A DNA stretch of 62,801 nt from Methylococcaceae bacterium (GTDB taxonomy: Bacteria; Pseudomonadota; Gammaproteobacteria; Methylococcales; Methylomonadaceae), in contig JAIPFI010000002.1 in the NCBI GenBank assembly GCA_021736705.1, forward strand, positions 1 to 62,801, given 5' to 3'. A program made the translations under genes and the position numbers. The notes beneath the pieces were generated by a model. The model had not been told where the DNA came from. It was given only the letters and a program-made list of their open reading frames with translations, and searched no databases. Of this stretch, positions 9,502-18,395 are shown piece by piece (within the stretch, counting starts at the first letter, position 1; each line of letters opens with the position of its first letter).

Positions 9502-10590
9502 TTAATCACTTCTGGAAAAATATTTATCTTTTAGGCCTACGATCCTCTTTTCTATTAACTCGTAACTCAGTGCACTGATTAATAGTGTCGAGAGTAAAAT
9601 CATAATATCCACCCAAATGATGGGTAGCGAGGTTAATGTGCCATGTAAAAAACTCTGTATCGGAAAATGAAATATATACAGGCCATATGAAATAGTGCCC
9701 AGATAACAGAGGATTGAGTTTTCAAAAAAGGCACTAAAAAAAGCTTTTTCCCTTATTTGTATAAGCATCACTGCAAATACAAAATTAGCTAATGAATATC
9801 CCCAAACAAACTGATAAGCATCACTCATAAAATGTGTAAATTCCGCATAATAAGCAGCTGGCTTTTCTGCGCTCATAATCTCAGATGAGAGTGTGACGAT
9901 TAGAGCCGAAATGATGATAAGTCCGGTTTGTAGTGCGGTTATTTTTTTTCGATATAAGGCAAAAAAACCGCCGATTGCAAAAGCATCAATATGTGAAAAG
10001 GGCAGCACATAAATAATAATATCCCAGCGCTCATGTAAAGAATCCAGTAGCTGGTTCTGTACAATATAATAAATGAATACTCGCCATACGGGACCTAAAA
10101 ATATTAGCCAGAGCAATAAGGGCTTTAATTTTTTATTCGATATAAAATAAATAACAAAAGGCCAAAATATATAAAATTGCTCTTCTACCGCTAAAGACCA
10201 TAAATGCGAACACGCGCGTGAAAAACCGTGATAGTCGGTTGCGAAATAAAAATTATAGGTATAGCTTAATGTATAGGGTAGCTGGCTATAGCAATAATAC
10301 ATATCTGGAATATTATCCAGTTTAAAAACGATATAAATTAAACTTATTCCGGCAATATAAATATAGTATAAGGGAAAAATTCTTAGCGCACGCCGACCGT
10401 AGAAGTGCGTAAAGAAACTTTTTTTATTCAGCCCCGTTTTCATATCTACCAGAATAGGTGTAATGAGAAAGCCGGACAAAACAAAAAAAGCCTGCACCCC
10501 CAGATACCCTGGCTCGAACCAACCCAGATGCAATAACAAAATGGCAAAAAAAGCGAGTGCCCGATAAGAATTAAGACCTTTGCTCATCAT
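9502..10590 (-). CDS. Acyltransferase family 3 protein (OafA/YrhL-like)
   Basis: A 362-residue integral membrane acyltransferase. The N-terminus reads SYRALAFFAILLLHLGW, with the membrane-embedded His typical of the family, followed by GVQAFFVLSGFLI. About ten hydrophobic segments follow. WSLAVEEQFYIFWP near residue 130 is the second signature. Members move acetyl or other acyl groups onto surface glycans, lipids or peptidoglycan. The neighbours (glycosyltransferases, SMR-like protein, NeuD-like enzyme) point to O-acylation of a surface polysaccharide or lipid A-type glycan. The gene starts 20 bp downstream of the copper monooxygenase stop and may share its transcript. Confidence 0.88.
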   Translation of the reverse strand: MMSKGLNSYRALAFFAILLLHLGWFEPGYLGVQAFFVLSGFLITPILVDMKTGLNKKSFFTHFYGRRALRIFPLYYIYIAGISLIYIVFKLDNIPDMYYCYSQLPYTLSYTYNFYFATDYHGFSRACSHLWSLAVEEQFYIFWPFVIYFISNKKLKPLLLWLIFLGPVWRVFIYYIVQNQLLDSLHERWDIIIYVLPFSHIDAFAIGGFFALYRKKITALQTGLIIISALIVTLSSEIMSAEKPAAYYAEFTHFMSDAYQFVWGYSLANFVFAVMLIQIREKAFFSAFFENSILCYLGTISYGLYIFHFPIQSFLHGTLTSLPIIWVDIMILLSTLLISALSYELIEKRIVGLKDKYFSRSD

Positions 10591-10609
10591 GCTAATATTT
10601 TAATAAATA

Positions 10610-11917
10610 TTATGGATTTGATAGGTCGCTCATGACGACCGCATAACCTAATAGCATTTCATCATCGGTCTGCTCACCAAAGTAAACCTCTTGTTCGGGG
10701 TTAGGGTTATGTGGATTGCCGGCAGAGTTATCAAAATGAGCCAGCACATTCAATTTAGATCCGGCCGGTAACGCCAAAGGCTCTGCTAAGCGGTATATGG
10801 TTTGCCACTCAAAATCATAGTGCGGTACATAAAGTAACTGTTTAACTTCTCCATCAGGTAAAGTGACGCTATACCTGAAGTCTTTGCCGCGCAAGTGCAT
10901 ATGCGGCATTAAATCTACTAATGTGACGGGGTTAGTTAAAGTGTAACAAGCAATAGCCTCATGCTGTTTAGCATGGGGTGGAATAACAAACTGCTGATTA
11001 CTTATTTTTAAGGTATGCACCTGTTTAGTGATTTTTTTATCCGCAAAAGTCAGTCCGATTTTAGTTGACGCATCAACAGTGGCCACACCATTGGTCACAT
11101 AATGTAACTGAAAGACTAATTTTGATCCCGCAGGAATGCGAATAGCCGCGCCTTCAGGTAATTTTATAAACTGAATCCCAACACCCCAGCCCACTAAAAA
11201 CTCACCATCAATATGAGCCGTTGAATGGCCTTCGCGGCGCAACTCTTCGTTATGCTTTTCTGCTTGTTGCGATAATGCAAATTGAGGGCAATGAATACCC
11301 ATTTCTGTTGCTGGCGGGACTTGCTCGTCATTAGGCAAGACGGAAACCGTCACATGATGCGCATGACCTCGCTGTTCAGGGCGCACTTCAGCGGCAATAA
11401 TCCACCTGTCTTCGGTAAAATTGGTCGGAACTATTTGATACTGATAATCAATTTCCCCTGTTTCAGGAATAGTGACCGGTTCAGGGATAGTAAATTCAAT
11501 ATCCGGCTTACCAATCTGCCAGCCATCTGTGTAGGTTTTAAGTGCTGGGGCTTTCCCAGTACCTTCCGGATATCCCTGTTCAATCCAGCTGAGAACCTTT
11601 TTATATTGCTCATCATTGAGGCTGCGATCATTAGCAAACTTGCCAACTGACGCATCAGCATGCCAGGGCGGCATTCTTCTTGATTGCACAGCAAATTCAA
11701 TAGGCGTTGCAAATGCGGCAATTTGTTCGTATGTCTGCAAAGGCATCGGGCCTACTTCTCCGGCACGATGACAGATAACGCATTTTTCATTAATAATAGC
11801 GGCAATATCCTGATTATAGGTCACGTCTTTAAACTTATCTTCGGTATTACATGCTGTAAGATTGATTAATATCAATACTGCGGTAACAACACGATAATTT
11901 GATTTGATGAATTGCAT
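10610..11917 (-). CDS. Lipoprotein with cytochrome c motif and copper type II ascorbate-dependent monooxygenase domain
   Basis: A 435-residue exported lipoprotein. A hydrophobic leader ends in the lipobox LTAC (Cys near residue 23). A haem c site, CVICH, follows near residue 46, then MPPWH. The C-terminal two thirds resembles the PHM/DBH copper monooxygenase fold. GHAHHVTVSV supplies a His cluster for one copper, HMHLRG a second His pair, and a late EMLLGY a possible Met ligand. Related cytochrome-monooxygenase fusions occur in environmental bacteria with unknown substrates. The haem could deliver electrons to the copper sites in place of ascorbate, which is inference. Its place among glycan genes is odd: neither neighbour is a redox protein. 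Confidence 0.78.
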   Translation of the reverse strand: MQFIKSNYRVVTAVLILINLTACNTEDKFKDVTYNQDIAAIINEKCVICHRAGEVGPMPLQTYEQIAAFATPIEFAVQSRRMPPWHADASVGKFANDRSLNDEQYKKVLSWIEQGYPEGTGKAPALKTYTDGWQIGKPDIEFTIPEPVTIPETGEIDYQYQIVPTNFTEDRWIIAAEVRPEQRGHAHHVTVSVLPNDEQVPPATEMGIHCPQFALSQQAEKHNEELRREGHSTAHIDGEFLVGWGVGIQFIKLPEGAAIRIPAGSKLVFQLHYVTNGVATVDASTKIGLTFADKKITKQVHTLKISNQQFVIPPHAKQHEAIACYTLTNPVTLVDLMPHMHLRGKDFRYSVTLPDGEVKQLLYVPHYDFEWQTIYRLAEPLALPAGSKLNVLAHFDNSAGNPHNPNPEQEVYFGEQTDDEMLLGYAVVMSDLSNP

Positions 11918-11965
11918 AGCATAGCTCCGATAGTAACTGGTCGCTTCAAAATAAATAAGATGTAC

Positions 11966-12334
11966 TCAAACTGAGCGGCTGGTAATAATAATACCGATGA
12001 CAATAAATGCCATGCCCAGTATTTTATTTAGCGTGATTGATTCTTTGAAAAGCCAGACAGATAAAATCAGCACTAATACAAATGCCAGACTCATAAAGGG
12101 ATAAGCATAACTAATATCAAACTTAGTCATCGCTGCAATCCAGAAAATAGCAGCAATCAGCGTGGATGCAAAACCTGACAGTAAAAAAGGATCAAGGGCT
12201 AATTTAGCCAGAAAATAAACTTTATCCCATGTTTCCAAGGGAAGCTCGCCATAATGGCTAATCCGCCATTTTAAAATGAGCTGGCCATAGACGGTAAATA
12301 AAATAGTCCCAAAAATATAAAAATAGCCAATCAT
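11966..12334 (-). CDS. Small multidrug resistance-like membrane protein (ArnE/ArnF type)
   Basis: A 122-residue protein with four hydrophobic segments. The pattern resembles the EamA/SMR proteins used as half-transporters for polyprenyl-phosphate sugars: YGQLILKW near the start, ISYAYPFMSLAFVLVLILSVWLFKE in the third segment and a final GIIIT. It overlaps the NeuD-like gene by 4 bp (ATGA arrangement) and follows the polyprenyl-phosphate sugar transferase gene. A role in flipping a lipid-linked sugar across the inner membrane is therefore likely. A drug-efflux role cannot be excluded from sequence alone. Confidence 0.78.
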   Translation of the reverse strand: MIGYFYIFGTILFTVYGQLILKWRISHYGELPLETWDKVYFLAKLALDPFLLSGFASTLIAAIFWIAAMTKFDISYAYPFMSLAFVLVLILSVWLFKESITLNKILGMAFIVIGIIITSRSV

Positions 12335-12996
12335 GATATTTGAATACCCGTGTCTGCGTGGCGACCAATTAATTTTGCGGGATTACCATGATATTTACTC
12401 GCTATTTCAGTATCTTTTAAAATAATCGTGCCTGCAATCATATAGGTTTCATCTGCAATCTTAATATCATTAATCATCAGCGCGCCATTCCCTAAAAAGC
12501 ATAAATCACCAACCTGACAATTACCACCGATACCGCCACCCCCCGAAATATAATTATGGTGCCCGATAATAGCATGATGCCCAATAATAGTACGCGTCCA
12601 AAAAACGTTATTATCGCCAATACTAACGGTCGGCTCAAAATCACAACTAGACATAATGACGTTGTTTTCACCTAAGTTTAGGTCCTCTCTAATAATCGCT
12701 TTTCTACTAATAAAATTAACCAGTTGATACCCTTTTTGTTTGGCCTTATTAAACAGCAAAGGGCGGTTACGCATCACTCTATAACCGATAGCAACAAACA
12801 TCTGATACTCACTTGGAGGATAGTTATCTGCCACGTTCTCGAAATCAACGACGGGCAAATCACAAAATTCCGATGTTGTTATATAGTCTTTATCCAAACA
12901 AAATGCGCTGACCTCATAATCACTGTCATGTGTAAAATGATAGTGCATCAACTTTGCAAAAGGGCCTGTTCCATAGATAATAATTTTGTTATTCAT
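12331..12996 (-). CDS. NeuD/PglD-like sugar O- or N-acyltransferase
   Basis: A 221-residue protein. The N-terminal third begins IIIYGTGPFAKLMHYHF, a Rossmann-like nucleotide or substrate domain typical of NeuD/PglD. The C-terminal half is a left-handed beta-helix built from hexapeptide repeats (for example ISIGDNNVFWT, AIIGHHNYI, CQVGDLCFLGNGA). The acetyl-CoA site is expected between two such subunits in a trimer. HHAIIGHHNYISGGGGIGG carries candidate catalytic His residues. It starts immediately after the stop of the glycosyltransferase gene (TAA then ATG) and overlaps the next gene by 4 bp, so the three are translationally linked. The exact sugar acceptor is unknown. Confidence 0.82.
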   Translation of the reverse strand: MNNKIIIYGTGPFAKLMHYHFTHDSDYEVSAFCLDKDYITTSEFCDLPVVDFENVADNYPPSEYQMFVAIGYRVMRNRPLLFNKAKQKGYQLVNFISRKAIIREDLNLGENNVIMSSCDFEPTVSIGDNNVFWTRTIIGHHAIIGHHNYISGGGGIGGNCQVGDLCFLGNGALMINDIKIADETYMIAGTIILKDTEIASKYHGNPAKLIGRHADTGIQIS

Positions 12997-13926
12997 TTAA
13001 CGGTCTGATTGTGAATAAATAGTTTTAATAATAACCCGAGGGCGTTGTTTTATTTCTGTTGCAATAGGCGCGATATATAGACCTAATAAACCGGTACAGC
13101 TCATTAAGCTCCCAACAATAAAGCCCGTTGCCAGCAGGATTGCTTTAAGCACTGAAATACTGGTGTTTAACACCACAGATTCCAGGAAAAAATAGAGCAC
13201 TGCGCTGATTGATAACAAGAAAATAAAGTTACCCAGAGCAAACATATAGGCTAATGGTTGGGTTGAAAATGAAGTAATGCAGGTGAGAAAAAGTTTAAGT
13301 CGTTTAGCAAGAGTATATGAACTGCTGGGCTTGGATTTTTTAGTGACCACCCAAGCCCGTTGATTAAAGCCTGCGTGCGCCATAATTCCCGCAACAAACA
13401 AGTTTCGCTCTTGATATTGGGTAATAGCATCCACATACTGTTTTTTCATTAAGCGAACCGTTAAGGCATTGGTGGATATTTTAATGCTACTGAGTTTGTT
13501 AAAAATAATATAAAACAGATAACCCGAAAACTGCTCAAACCAGCCGCCTTTACGTTGTTCCTGAATGCCATAAATAACATCAAGATCTTCACTACGCTGC
13601 ATTTCTTGCCAAAATTCTAAAAGCAACTCTGGTGCTTCTTCAAGATCGGAATCAATCAGAAAAACAAACTCGCCCTGAGCCTGCTCAAGGCCAGCCATTC
13701 CGGCTTCATGATGGCCAAAATTACGGGATAAATCGACGATTTTCAGGTGCGTATTATGTTGCTGAGCAACGAGCGCCTTCTGCAATGAGTCATCAGGCGA
13801 GCCATCATTAACTAAAATCAGCTCATAATCCTGAGTTATTTGTTGCGCACTGGCATTCATCCGCTGAATAAACTCATCAATATGAGGCGAGGATTGATAT
13901 AAGGTGCTTACGATGGAAAGTTGCAT
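12997..13926 (-). CDS. Family 2 glycosyltransferase, polyprenyl-phosphate sugar transferase type (GtrB/ArnC-like)
   Basis: A 309-residue protein. The GT-A domain is seen in LSIVSTLYQSSPHI, LVNDGSPDDS, DLSRNFGHHEAGMAGL and the metal-binding DSDLEE near residue 94. Two hydrophobic hairpin segments lie at about 230-255 and 265-295. This is the DPM1/GtrB/ArnC layout: a cytoplasmic enzyme that moves a sugar from a nucleotide to undecaprenyl phosphate, anchored by two C-terminal helices. It leads a three-gene set with the NeuD-like enzyme and the SMR-like protein, which would then acylate and flip the product. That pathway is inference from order and family. Confidence 0.87.
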   Translation of the reverse strand: MQLSIVSTLYQSSPHIDEFIQRMNASAQQITQDYELILVNDGSPDDSLQKALVAQQHNTHLKIVDLSRNFGHHEAGMAGLEQAQGEFVFLIDSDLEEAPELLLEFWQEMQRSEDLDVIYGIQEQRKGGWFEQFSGYLFYIIFNKLSSIKISTNALTVRLMKKQYVDAITQYQERNLFVAGIMAHAGFNQRAWVVTKKSKPSSSYTLAKRLKLFLTCITSFSTQPLAYMFALGNFIFLLSISAVLYFFLESVVLNTSISVLKAILLATGFIVGSLMSCTGLLGLYIAPIATEIKQRPRVIIKTIYSQSDR

Positions 13927-13989
13927 AAAACTAAAAACGGTAAGGGTGAAATAAGCGTTAAAAAATAAAGTGTCGGCGTTTTGATGCGT

Positions 13990-14073
13990 TTATTCTATTC
14001 GCCAAGGATCAAAATACTTTTTGCGAAAATAGGCGTGCTGTATTTTAAAAATAATGGAATTTTTATGTGTCAT
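13990..14073 (-). CDS. Possible 27-residue ORF upstream of the glycosyltransferase
   Basis: An ATG complementary to 14071-14073, preceded by a weak AAGAGAT, opens a 27-residue frame ending DPWRIE. It is basic and aromatic, with no recognised domain. It is too short to call with confidence and could be a leader peptide for the glycan genes or chance. The rest of the 258-bp gap between 13926 and 14185 shows nothing else to me. Confidence 0.2.
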   Translation of the reverse strand: MTHKNSIIFKIQHAYFRKKYFDPWRIE

Positions 14074-14184
14074 AGTTATATCTCTTTGCGTATGGGATAA
14101 TCCCTCCCTTTATAATAAGTCAGCGTGCTTATATTAAGCCCGTAAAAAAATCCACGAAAATATTAGCCGCTTAAAGTAAAGACA

Positions 14185-15384
14185 ATGAAACAATATAAAC
14201 TCATCATTCTTGGCGCCAGTAACGCACAGTTGCCGATCATACATAAAGCGCTAGAGCTCGGTTATTATGTTATTACCGTGGATAATGTACCGGATAATAT
14301 CGGCCATCAATTTTCACATGAATTTGTTAATTGTAGCACCGCTGATCACGAAGGCGTATTGAAGTTTGCCCAAATACTAAAGATTAATGGTATTGTCACA
14401 TTTGCGTCAGATATAGCTACGACAACCGTCGCGTTTGTTGCGAAAGCTTTAAATCTAACGGGTTGTTCATTGGACGTTGCTAAAATTTTATCCAATAAAG
14501 CCAATTTTCGGTCTTTTCAGCAAGCGCATAATTTATCTCATCCTGGTTTTTTTATCAGCAAAAAGGCTTCGGATATTGACTGTATTCCACCTCAGCTTAC
14601 GCCTCCACTTATATTTAAACCGATTGATACATCAGGCTCACGCGGCATTACTAAAGTTGAAGCGCTAGATTTAAATCATTATCGCTATGCTTTTTGTCAT
14701 GCTCAACAATACTCGCGCTCAAAAACAGTCAGTATAGAGCAATTTATCATAGGCACAGATGTCAGTGGCGATGGTTTTTTAATTGATGGAATACTTCACG
14801 CTTTTATTACTCAAAAATATCAAGATAACTTTATCCCAACAGGACATAGTTTTCCTGATCATATGAATCCAGCCTATAAACAACGCATCTTTGACGCAAT
14901 TGAAAGCGCATGCCATGCTGTTGGCTACTTAAATGGGCCTATTGATTTTGATGTTAATATTTCTGATGCTCATGTCATTATTATAGAAATGAGTCCACGG
15001 CTAGGCGGAAATGGCATACCTGAATTAATCCGTTATCATACGGGCATTGATTTAATTGCAATGACAATTGAATATGCTTTAAACAAGCCGATCAAAAAAC
15101 CAACTTCTTTACCCGTGACAAGACCCTGTGGCTCTTATGTTTTTGGCAGTGAACAGGCAGGGAAGATTGACTATATAGCATCAAGCCAGGAAATCTTTCA
15201 AAAAATACCTGAACTATTTAGTTGTCAATTAAATTATGTGGTTGGTGATGCTATTCCGGCATTTGAGCATAGCGGCAATAGCCTTGGTTATGCTCTTTTT
15301 GCTTGCTCGTCAGAAGATAATTATGTGCAGATTGTTCAGCGTTTACAATCTGCCTTGCAACTACGCATTACAACTCAACCATAA
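14185..15384 (+). CDS. ATP-grasp ligase of unknown substrate
   Basis: A 399-residue ATP-grasp protein. Residues 1-100 form a pre-ATP-grasp Rossmann domain (LIILGASNAQLPIIHKALELGY). The central lobe has LIFKPIDTSGSRGITKV (ATP-binding Lys and glycine loop). The catalytic lobe has GPIDFDVN and IIEMSPRLGGNGIPEL, which contain the metal-binding acidic residues. The C-terminal part resembles the ends of carbamoyl-phosphate synthase-like ligases. Such enzymes join a carboxylate, activated as acyl phosphate, to an amine or thiol. The PLP decarboxylase starts 23 bp downstream on the same strand, so the two probably act in one pathway, for example making a modified amino acid or amide. The substrate is unknown. 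Confidence 0.82.
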   Translation: MKQYKLIILGASNAQLPIIHKALELGYYVITVDNVPDNIGHQFSHEFVNCSTADHEGVLKFAQILKINGIVTFASDIATTTVAFVAKALNLTGCSLDVAKILSNKANFRSFQQAHNLSHPGFFISKKASDIDCIPPQLTPPLIFKPIDTSGSRGITKVEALDLNHYRYAFCHAQQYSRSKTVSIEQFIIGTDVSGDGFLIDGILHAFITQKYQDNFIPTGHSFPDHMNPAYKQRIFDAIESACHAVGYLNGPIDFDVNISDAHVIIIEMSPRLGGNGIPELIRYHTGIDLIAMTIEYALNKPIKKPTSLPVTRPCGSYVFGSEQAGKIDYIASSQEIFQKIPELFSCQLNYVVGDAIPAFEHSGNSLGYALFACSSEDNYVQIVQRLQSALQLRITTQP

Positions 15385-15407
15385 ACCGCAAAAACATTCG
15401 TCTCATC

Positions 15408-16637
15408 ATGACTATATCCTGGAAACAATTAAATAATTTGACGACGTTTTTTGGCGATTCTTTTTATATTATCGACCTTGCCCAATTTACACGTAACTAT
15501 CAAAACTTTTTAAATGCATTTCAAATAATCTATCCTAAAAGCCAGATTGCTTATTCCTATAAAACCAATTACACCCCCCGCTTATGTCAGCTTGCTGAAG
15601 AAATGAAGGGATATGCCGAAGTTGTGTCGGGCATGGAGTATGAGTTAGCCTTGCGCATCGGTGTCGCTCCTGAGCGAATTATATTCAATGGACCTTATAA
15701 GCAAAAAGCTGATTTTGAGCAAGCGCTACTTAATAATTCTATTGTCAATATTGATTCTGCTTATGAAGTTCAATATATTTGCGAATTATCAAGTCAATAT
15801 CCTCAAAAAATGATACGCGTCGGTATTCGATGTAATTTTGTCATTGGTACGGAATCTCCCTCACGTTTTGGTTTTGATATAAACAACGCTACTTTTCAAA
15901 CAAGTATTAACGTTCTACGAAATTTACCCAACTGCAAAATCATAGGTATTCACTGTCACTTTTTGCCTCCTGAGCGCAGTGCGGAGGGATACCGAAAAAT
16001 TGCGCAGCAAATGATAAATTTAGCCTTAACAAAATTTGCAAAAGACGCGCTTGAGTTTATAGATTTAGGTGGCGGCTTTTTTAGCGCCATGCCAACCGAA
16101 TTACAACAACAATTTTCTCATTCCATCCCAACATTTTCTGAGTATGGGTATGCTATTGCGAGTGAATTCAAGAGAGCATTTCCCGATAATAAAGGGCCTG
16201 AATTAATCTTAGAGCCAGGAATTTCTTTAACAGCCGATACGACCAAATTTGTAACAAAAATTATTGATATAAAAACACAGGGAGAGCATCAAATTGCTTT
16301 AGCCGCTGCAAGTCGTTACGACATTAAGCCAACGTTGAGCGACCGGAATCTTCCCATTACCGTCTTCCCTGCTCCCGATAGTGCCTCCCAGCAGGGCGTA
16401 TTTGATATTGTCGGTTCGACTTGTATGGAAAACGATTTTTTACATCATAACTATAGTGGAAAGCTGGGAGTAAATGACTATATTGTTTTTGATAATGTGG
16501 GAGCCTATACCAATGTTTTACGCCCGCCATTCATTAACTTTGCTTCGCCTGTCTTATCAATAGATGCGCAAGAAAATATTGAGATTATCCGTCGCCGCGA
16601 GACATTAAACGATATTTTTTCTACTTATACTTTCTAA
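15408..16637 (+). CDS. PLP-dependent amino acid decarboxylase (LysA/ornithine decarboxylase fold)
   Basis: A 409-residue fold-III decarboxylase. SYKTNYTP near residue 48 has the PLP-binding Lys. IRCNF and SRFGFD, IGIHCHF, the phosphate loop DLGGGFF and LEPGISL follow in family order. The late CMENDFL carries the catalytic Cys-x-x-Asp seen in LysA-type enzymes. It removes the alpha-carboxylate from a D- or L-amino acid. Direct pairing with an ATP-grasp ligase suggests a dedicated small-molecule or glycan-decoration route rather than lysine synthesis, where lysA usually sits with dapF or alone. This is inference. Whether the substrate is diaminopimelate, ornithine, arginine or a ligase product cannot be read from the sequence. 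Confidence 0.83.
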   Translation: MTISWKQLNNLTTFFGDSFYIIDLAQFTRNYQNFLNAFQIIYPKSQIAYSYKTNYTPRLCQLAEEMKGYAEVVSGMEYELALRIGVAPERIIFNGPYKQKADFEQALLNNSIVNIDSAYEVQYICELSSQYPQKMIRVGIRCNFVIGTESPSRFGFDINNATFQTSINVLRNLPNCKIIGIHCHFLPPERSAEGYRKIAQQMINLALTKFAKDALEFIDLGGGFFSAMPTELQQQFSHSIPTFSEYGYAIASEFKRAFPDNKGPELILEPGISLTADTTKFVTKIIDIKTQGEHQIALAAASRYDIKPTLSDRNLPITVFPAPDSASQQGVFDIVGSTCMENDFLHHNYSGKLGVNDYIVFDNVGAYTNVLRPPFINFASPVLSIDAQENIEIIRRRETLNDIFSTYTF

Positions 16638-16692
16638 GGTCGAGCAAGCCAACTATGAGTACACAAGCTGGCTAGGTTTTGCACGATCATTT

Positions 16693-17274
16693 TTAAAGGG
16701 AAACAAGCGCAGATGATACGATATCAAAATAGCTATTTAGCAGGGTTGTCAGTGATTGATAATAGAACGCTTCTATGGTTTCCATGGGTTGCTCAATTAA
16801 TAAACTGATAATTTCACTTGCTTTGCTGCTGAGCTCATTAAGCATGAGTGACGATACCTTTAAGCTGTGCTCAATAAAGGCACTTAACGATTGGTTAAAC
16901 GCGGTAAACGCTTCTACTGTCATTTGCTCTGGGTTATCTAGGAAAACTTGAAATGATTGGCGCGATTGTAGACCGTAATCAACAAGCGTAACGATCAGTT
17001 GCTCATAATCTGCTTTGACTGCAGGCAATATATTGTCATTAAAAGTGGCATAGAGTTGATTGCCTTTCTCTGTGGCTTCAGCTTGCCAGCGAGTTGCGGT
17101 CTCTACTGGGTGCTCGTAAAACCCTAAGCTAGTTTCAGCGACTTTGGCATGAAGTTCTAAGGCGGACTCTTTTGCTTGTGCAAGCAACTCATTGGCTTGC
17201 TCGCTAAGCTGTGCATAGAGTTGTTTGCTTGGGGCAATAATTTTTGCTTGGTAATCTAAATCTTCGATGCTCAT
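16693..17274 (-). CDS. Helical protein with three internal repeats, phasin-like, unknown function
   Basis: A 193-residue protein predicted almost wholly alpha-helical, with no signal peptide or membrane segment. It contains three related segments with a Pro followed by acidic residues before a helix: EHPVETA at 54-60, DNPEQMTVEAF at 113-122 and EQPMETIEAF at 161-170. The overall look (long amphipathic helices rich in Ala, Gln and Glu, LSEQANELLAQAKESA near the N-terminus) resembles phasins or other surface-coating proteins, but I do not recognise a family. No polyhydroxyalkanoate gene is nearby. It stands alone, convergent with the decarboxylase gene; the 288 bp upstream to 17562 shows no other gene. 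Confidence 0.6.
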   Translation of the reverse strand: MSIEDLDYQAKIIAPSKQLYAQLSEQANELLAQAKESALELHAKVAETSLGFYEHPVETATRWQAEATEKGNQLYATFNDNILPAVKADYEQLIVTLVDYGLQSRQSFQVFLDNPEQMTVEAFTAFNQSLSAFIEHSLKVSSLMLNELSSKASEIISLLIEQPMETIEAFYYQSLTTLLNSYFDIVSSALVSL

Positions 17275-17562
17275 GAGCGCTCCTTATTGGCAAATATTAG
17301 GGGCTATCGGCATTAATAGTAAAGTGTTACGCGGTGCTGATAGCTATTATTTAAGGATTGTAGCTATAAGATTTATAAAGGGAAATGTGGCATTTTGCCG
17401 CGCGACATTTTGTCGCTGAGCTTGGCATGAAATATGATTGTTTATATTGGTTTGAACTTTGGAAATGTACGGAAAATAAAGGCTGTCGCTTTGATTTTTA
17501 GGCTGAAATAAGTGATTTGCCATGCGTTGTTATGGCAAATCACTCAATTTGATTAAGCGCTG

Positions 17563-18360
17563 TTATTGTTGTGCGTCAGGATAAAATAATTGTTCACCTT
17601 TCTTTTTATAAGCGCCGATTAATGCTTGGCCTTCTGCGCTGGTAACAAAGGCGATATATTTTTTGGCTAAATCATAACGGGCATGTGGGTGTTTGGCAGG
17701 GTTGACTGCCATAATGTGATAAGGATTAAATAAAGCGGCATCACCCTCATTGACTATGATTAAATTGGTTTTATCTTTGAATGCAATATAGGTGCCGCGA
17801 TCAGTTAAAGCATACGCTTGTTTTTCATCCGCGATGGTCAGTACTGCCCCCATTCCCTGGCCTATAGCTGAATACCAAGAACCACTCGGTGCAATGCCAG
17901 CTTGTTGCCATAGTGATTTTTCTTTTTTATGGGTGCCAGAATCATCGCCACGAGAAATAAAGGCGGATTGCGTTTCGGCAATGCGTTTAAGTGCTTCTGT
18001 TGTCGCTTGGCTAATGTTGATTTGTGCGGGATTCGCTTTAGAGCCGACTAAAATAAAGTCATTGTGCATCACGGCTTTTCTATCAATACCGTAACCATTT
18101 TCTACAAATTTAAGTTCCGCAGCAGGCGCATGTACAAAAACCACATCGACATCACCGTTCTCGCCTAAACGGAGTGCTTTCCCCGTGCCTACGGCAATGA
18201 CATCTAAACGCACATCATAAACTTTTTCAAATAAGGGGTTGAGCACACTTAATAGACCTGAATTTTCCGTGCTAGTCGTGGTGGACATGCGCAGAATGTC
18301 GGTACTGTAAGCATTGATGCTGAGCAAATAGAGTAAAGCAAAACTAAGTATTTTTTTCAT
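17563..18360 (-). CDS. tupA: Tungstate-type ABC transporter substrate-binding protein (TupA)
   Basis: A 265-residue periplasmic protein with a signal peptide (residues 1-19, ending NAYS). LRMSTTTSTENSGLL is the TTTS-containing oxyanion-binding motif of TupA. VIAVGTGKAL, DVVFVHAPAAE, NDFILVGS and SRGDDSGTHKKE, which contribute further ligand contacts, follow as in the family. It should bind tungstate in the periplasm; molybdate cannot be ruled out. The usual partners TupB (permease) and TupC (ATPase) are not adjacent: an ATPase gene lies at 21109 beyond the porin and a ModE-like regulator, and no permease gene is visible. The gene follows the porin gene on the same strand, with a palindromic element between them. 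Confidence 0.85.
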   Translation of the reverse strand: MKKILSFALLYLLSINAYSTDILRMSTTTSTENSGLLSVLNPLFEKVYDVRLDVIAVGTGKALRLGENGDVDVVFVHAPAAELKFVENGYGIDRKAVMHNDFILVGSKANPAQINISQATTEALKRIAETQSAFISRGDDSGTHKKEKSLWQQAGIAPSGSWYSAIGQGMGAVLTIADEKQAYALTDRGTYIAFKDKTNLIIVNEGDAALFNPYHIMAVNPAKHPHARYDLAKKYIAFVTSAEGQALIGAYKKKGEQLFYPDAQQ

Positions 18361-18395
18361 GCTGAATAATTCCTAATAATTAAATAGGTTACGCA

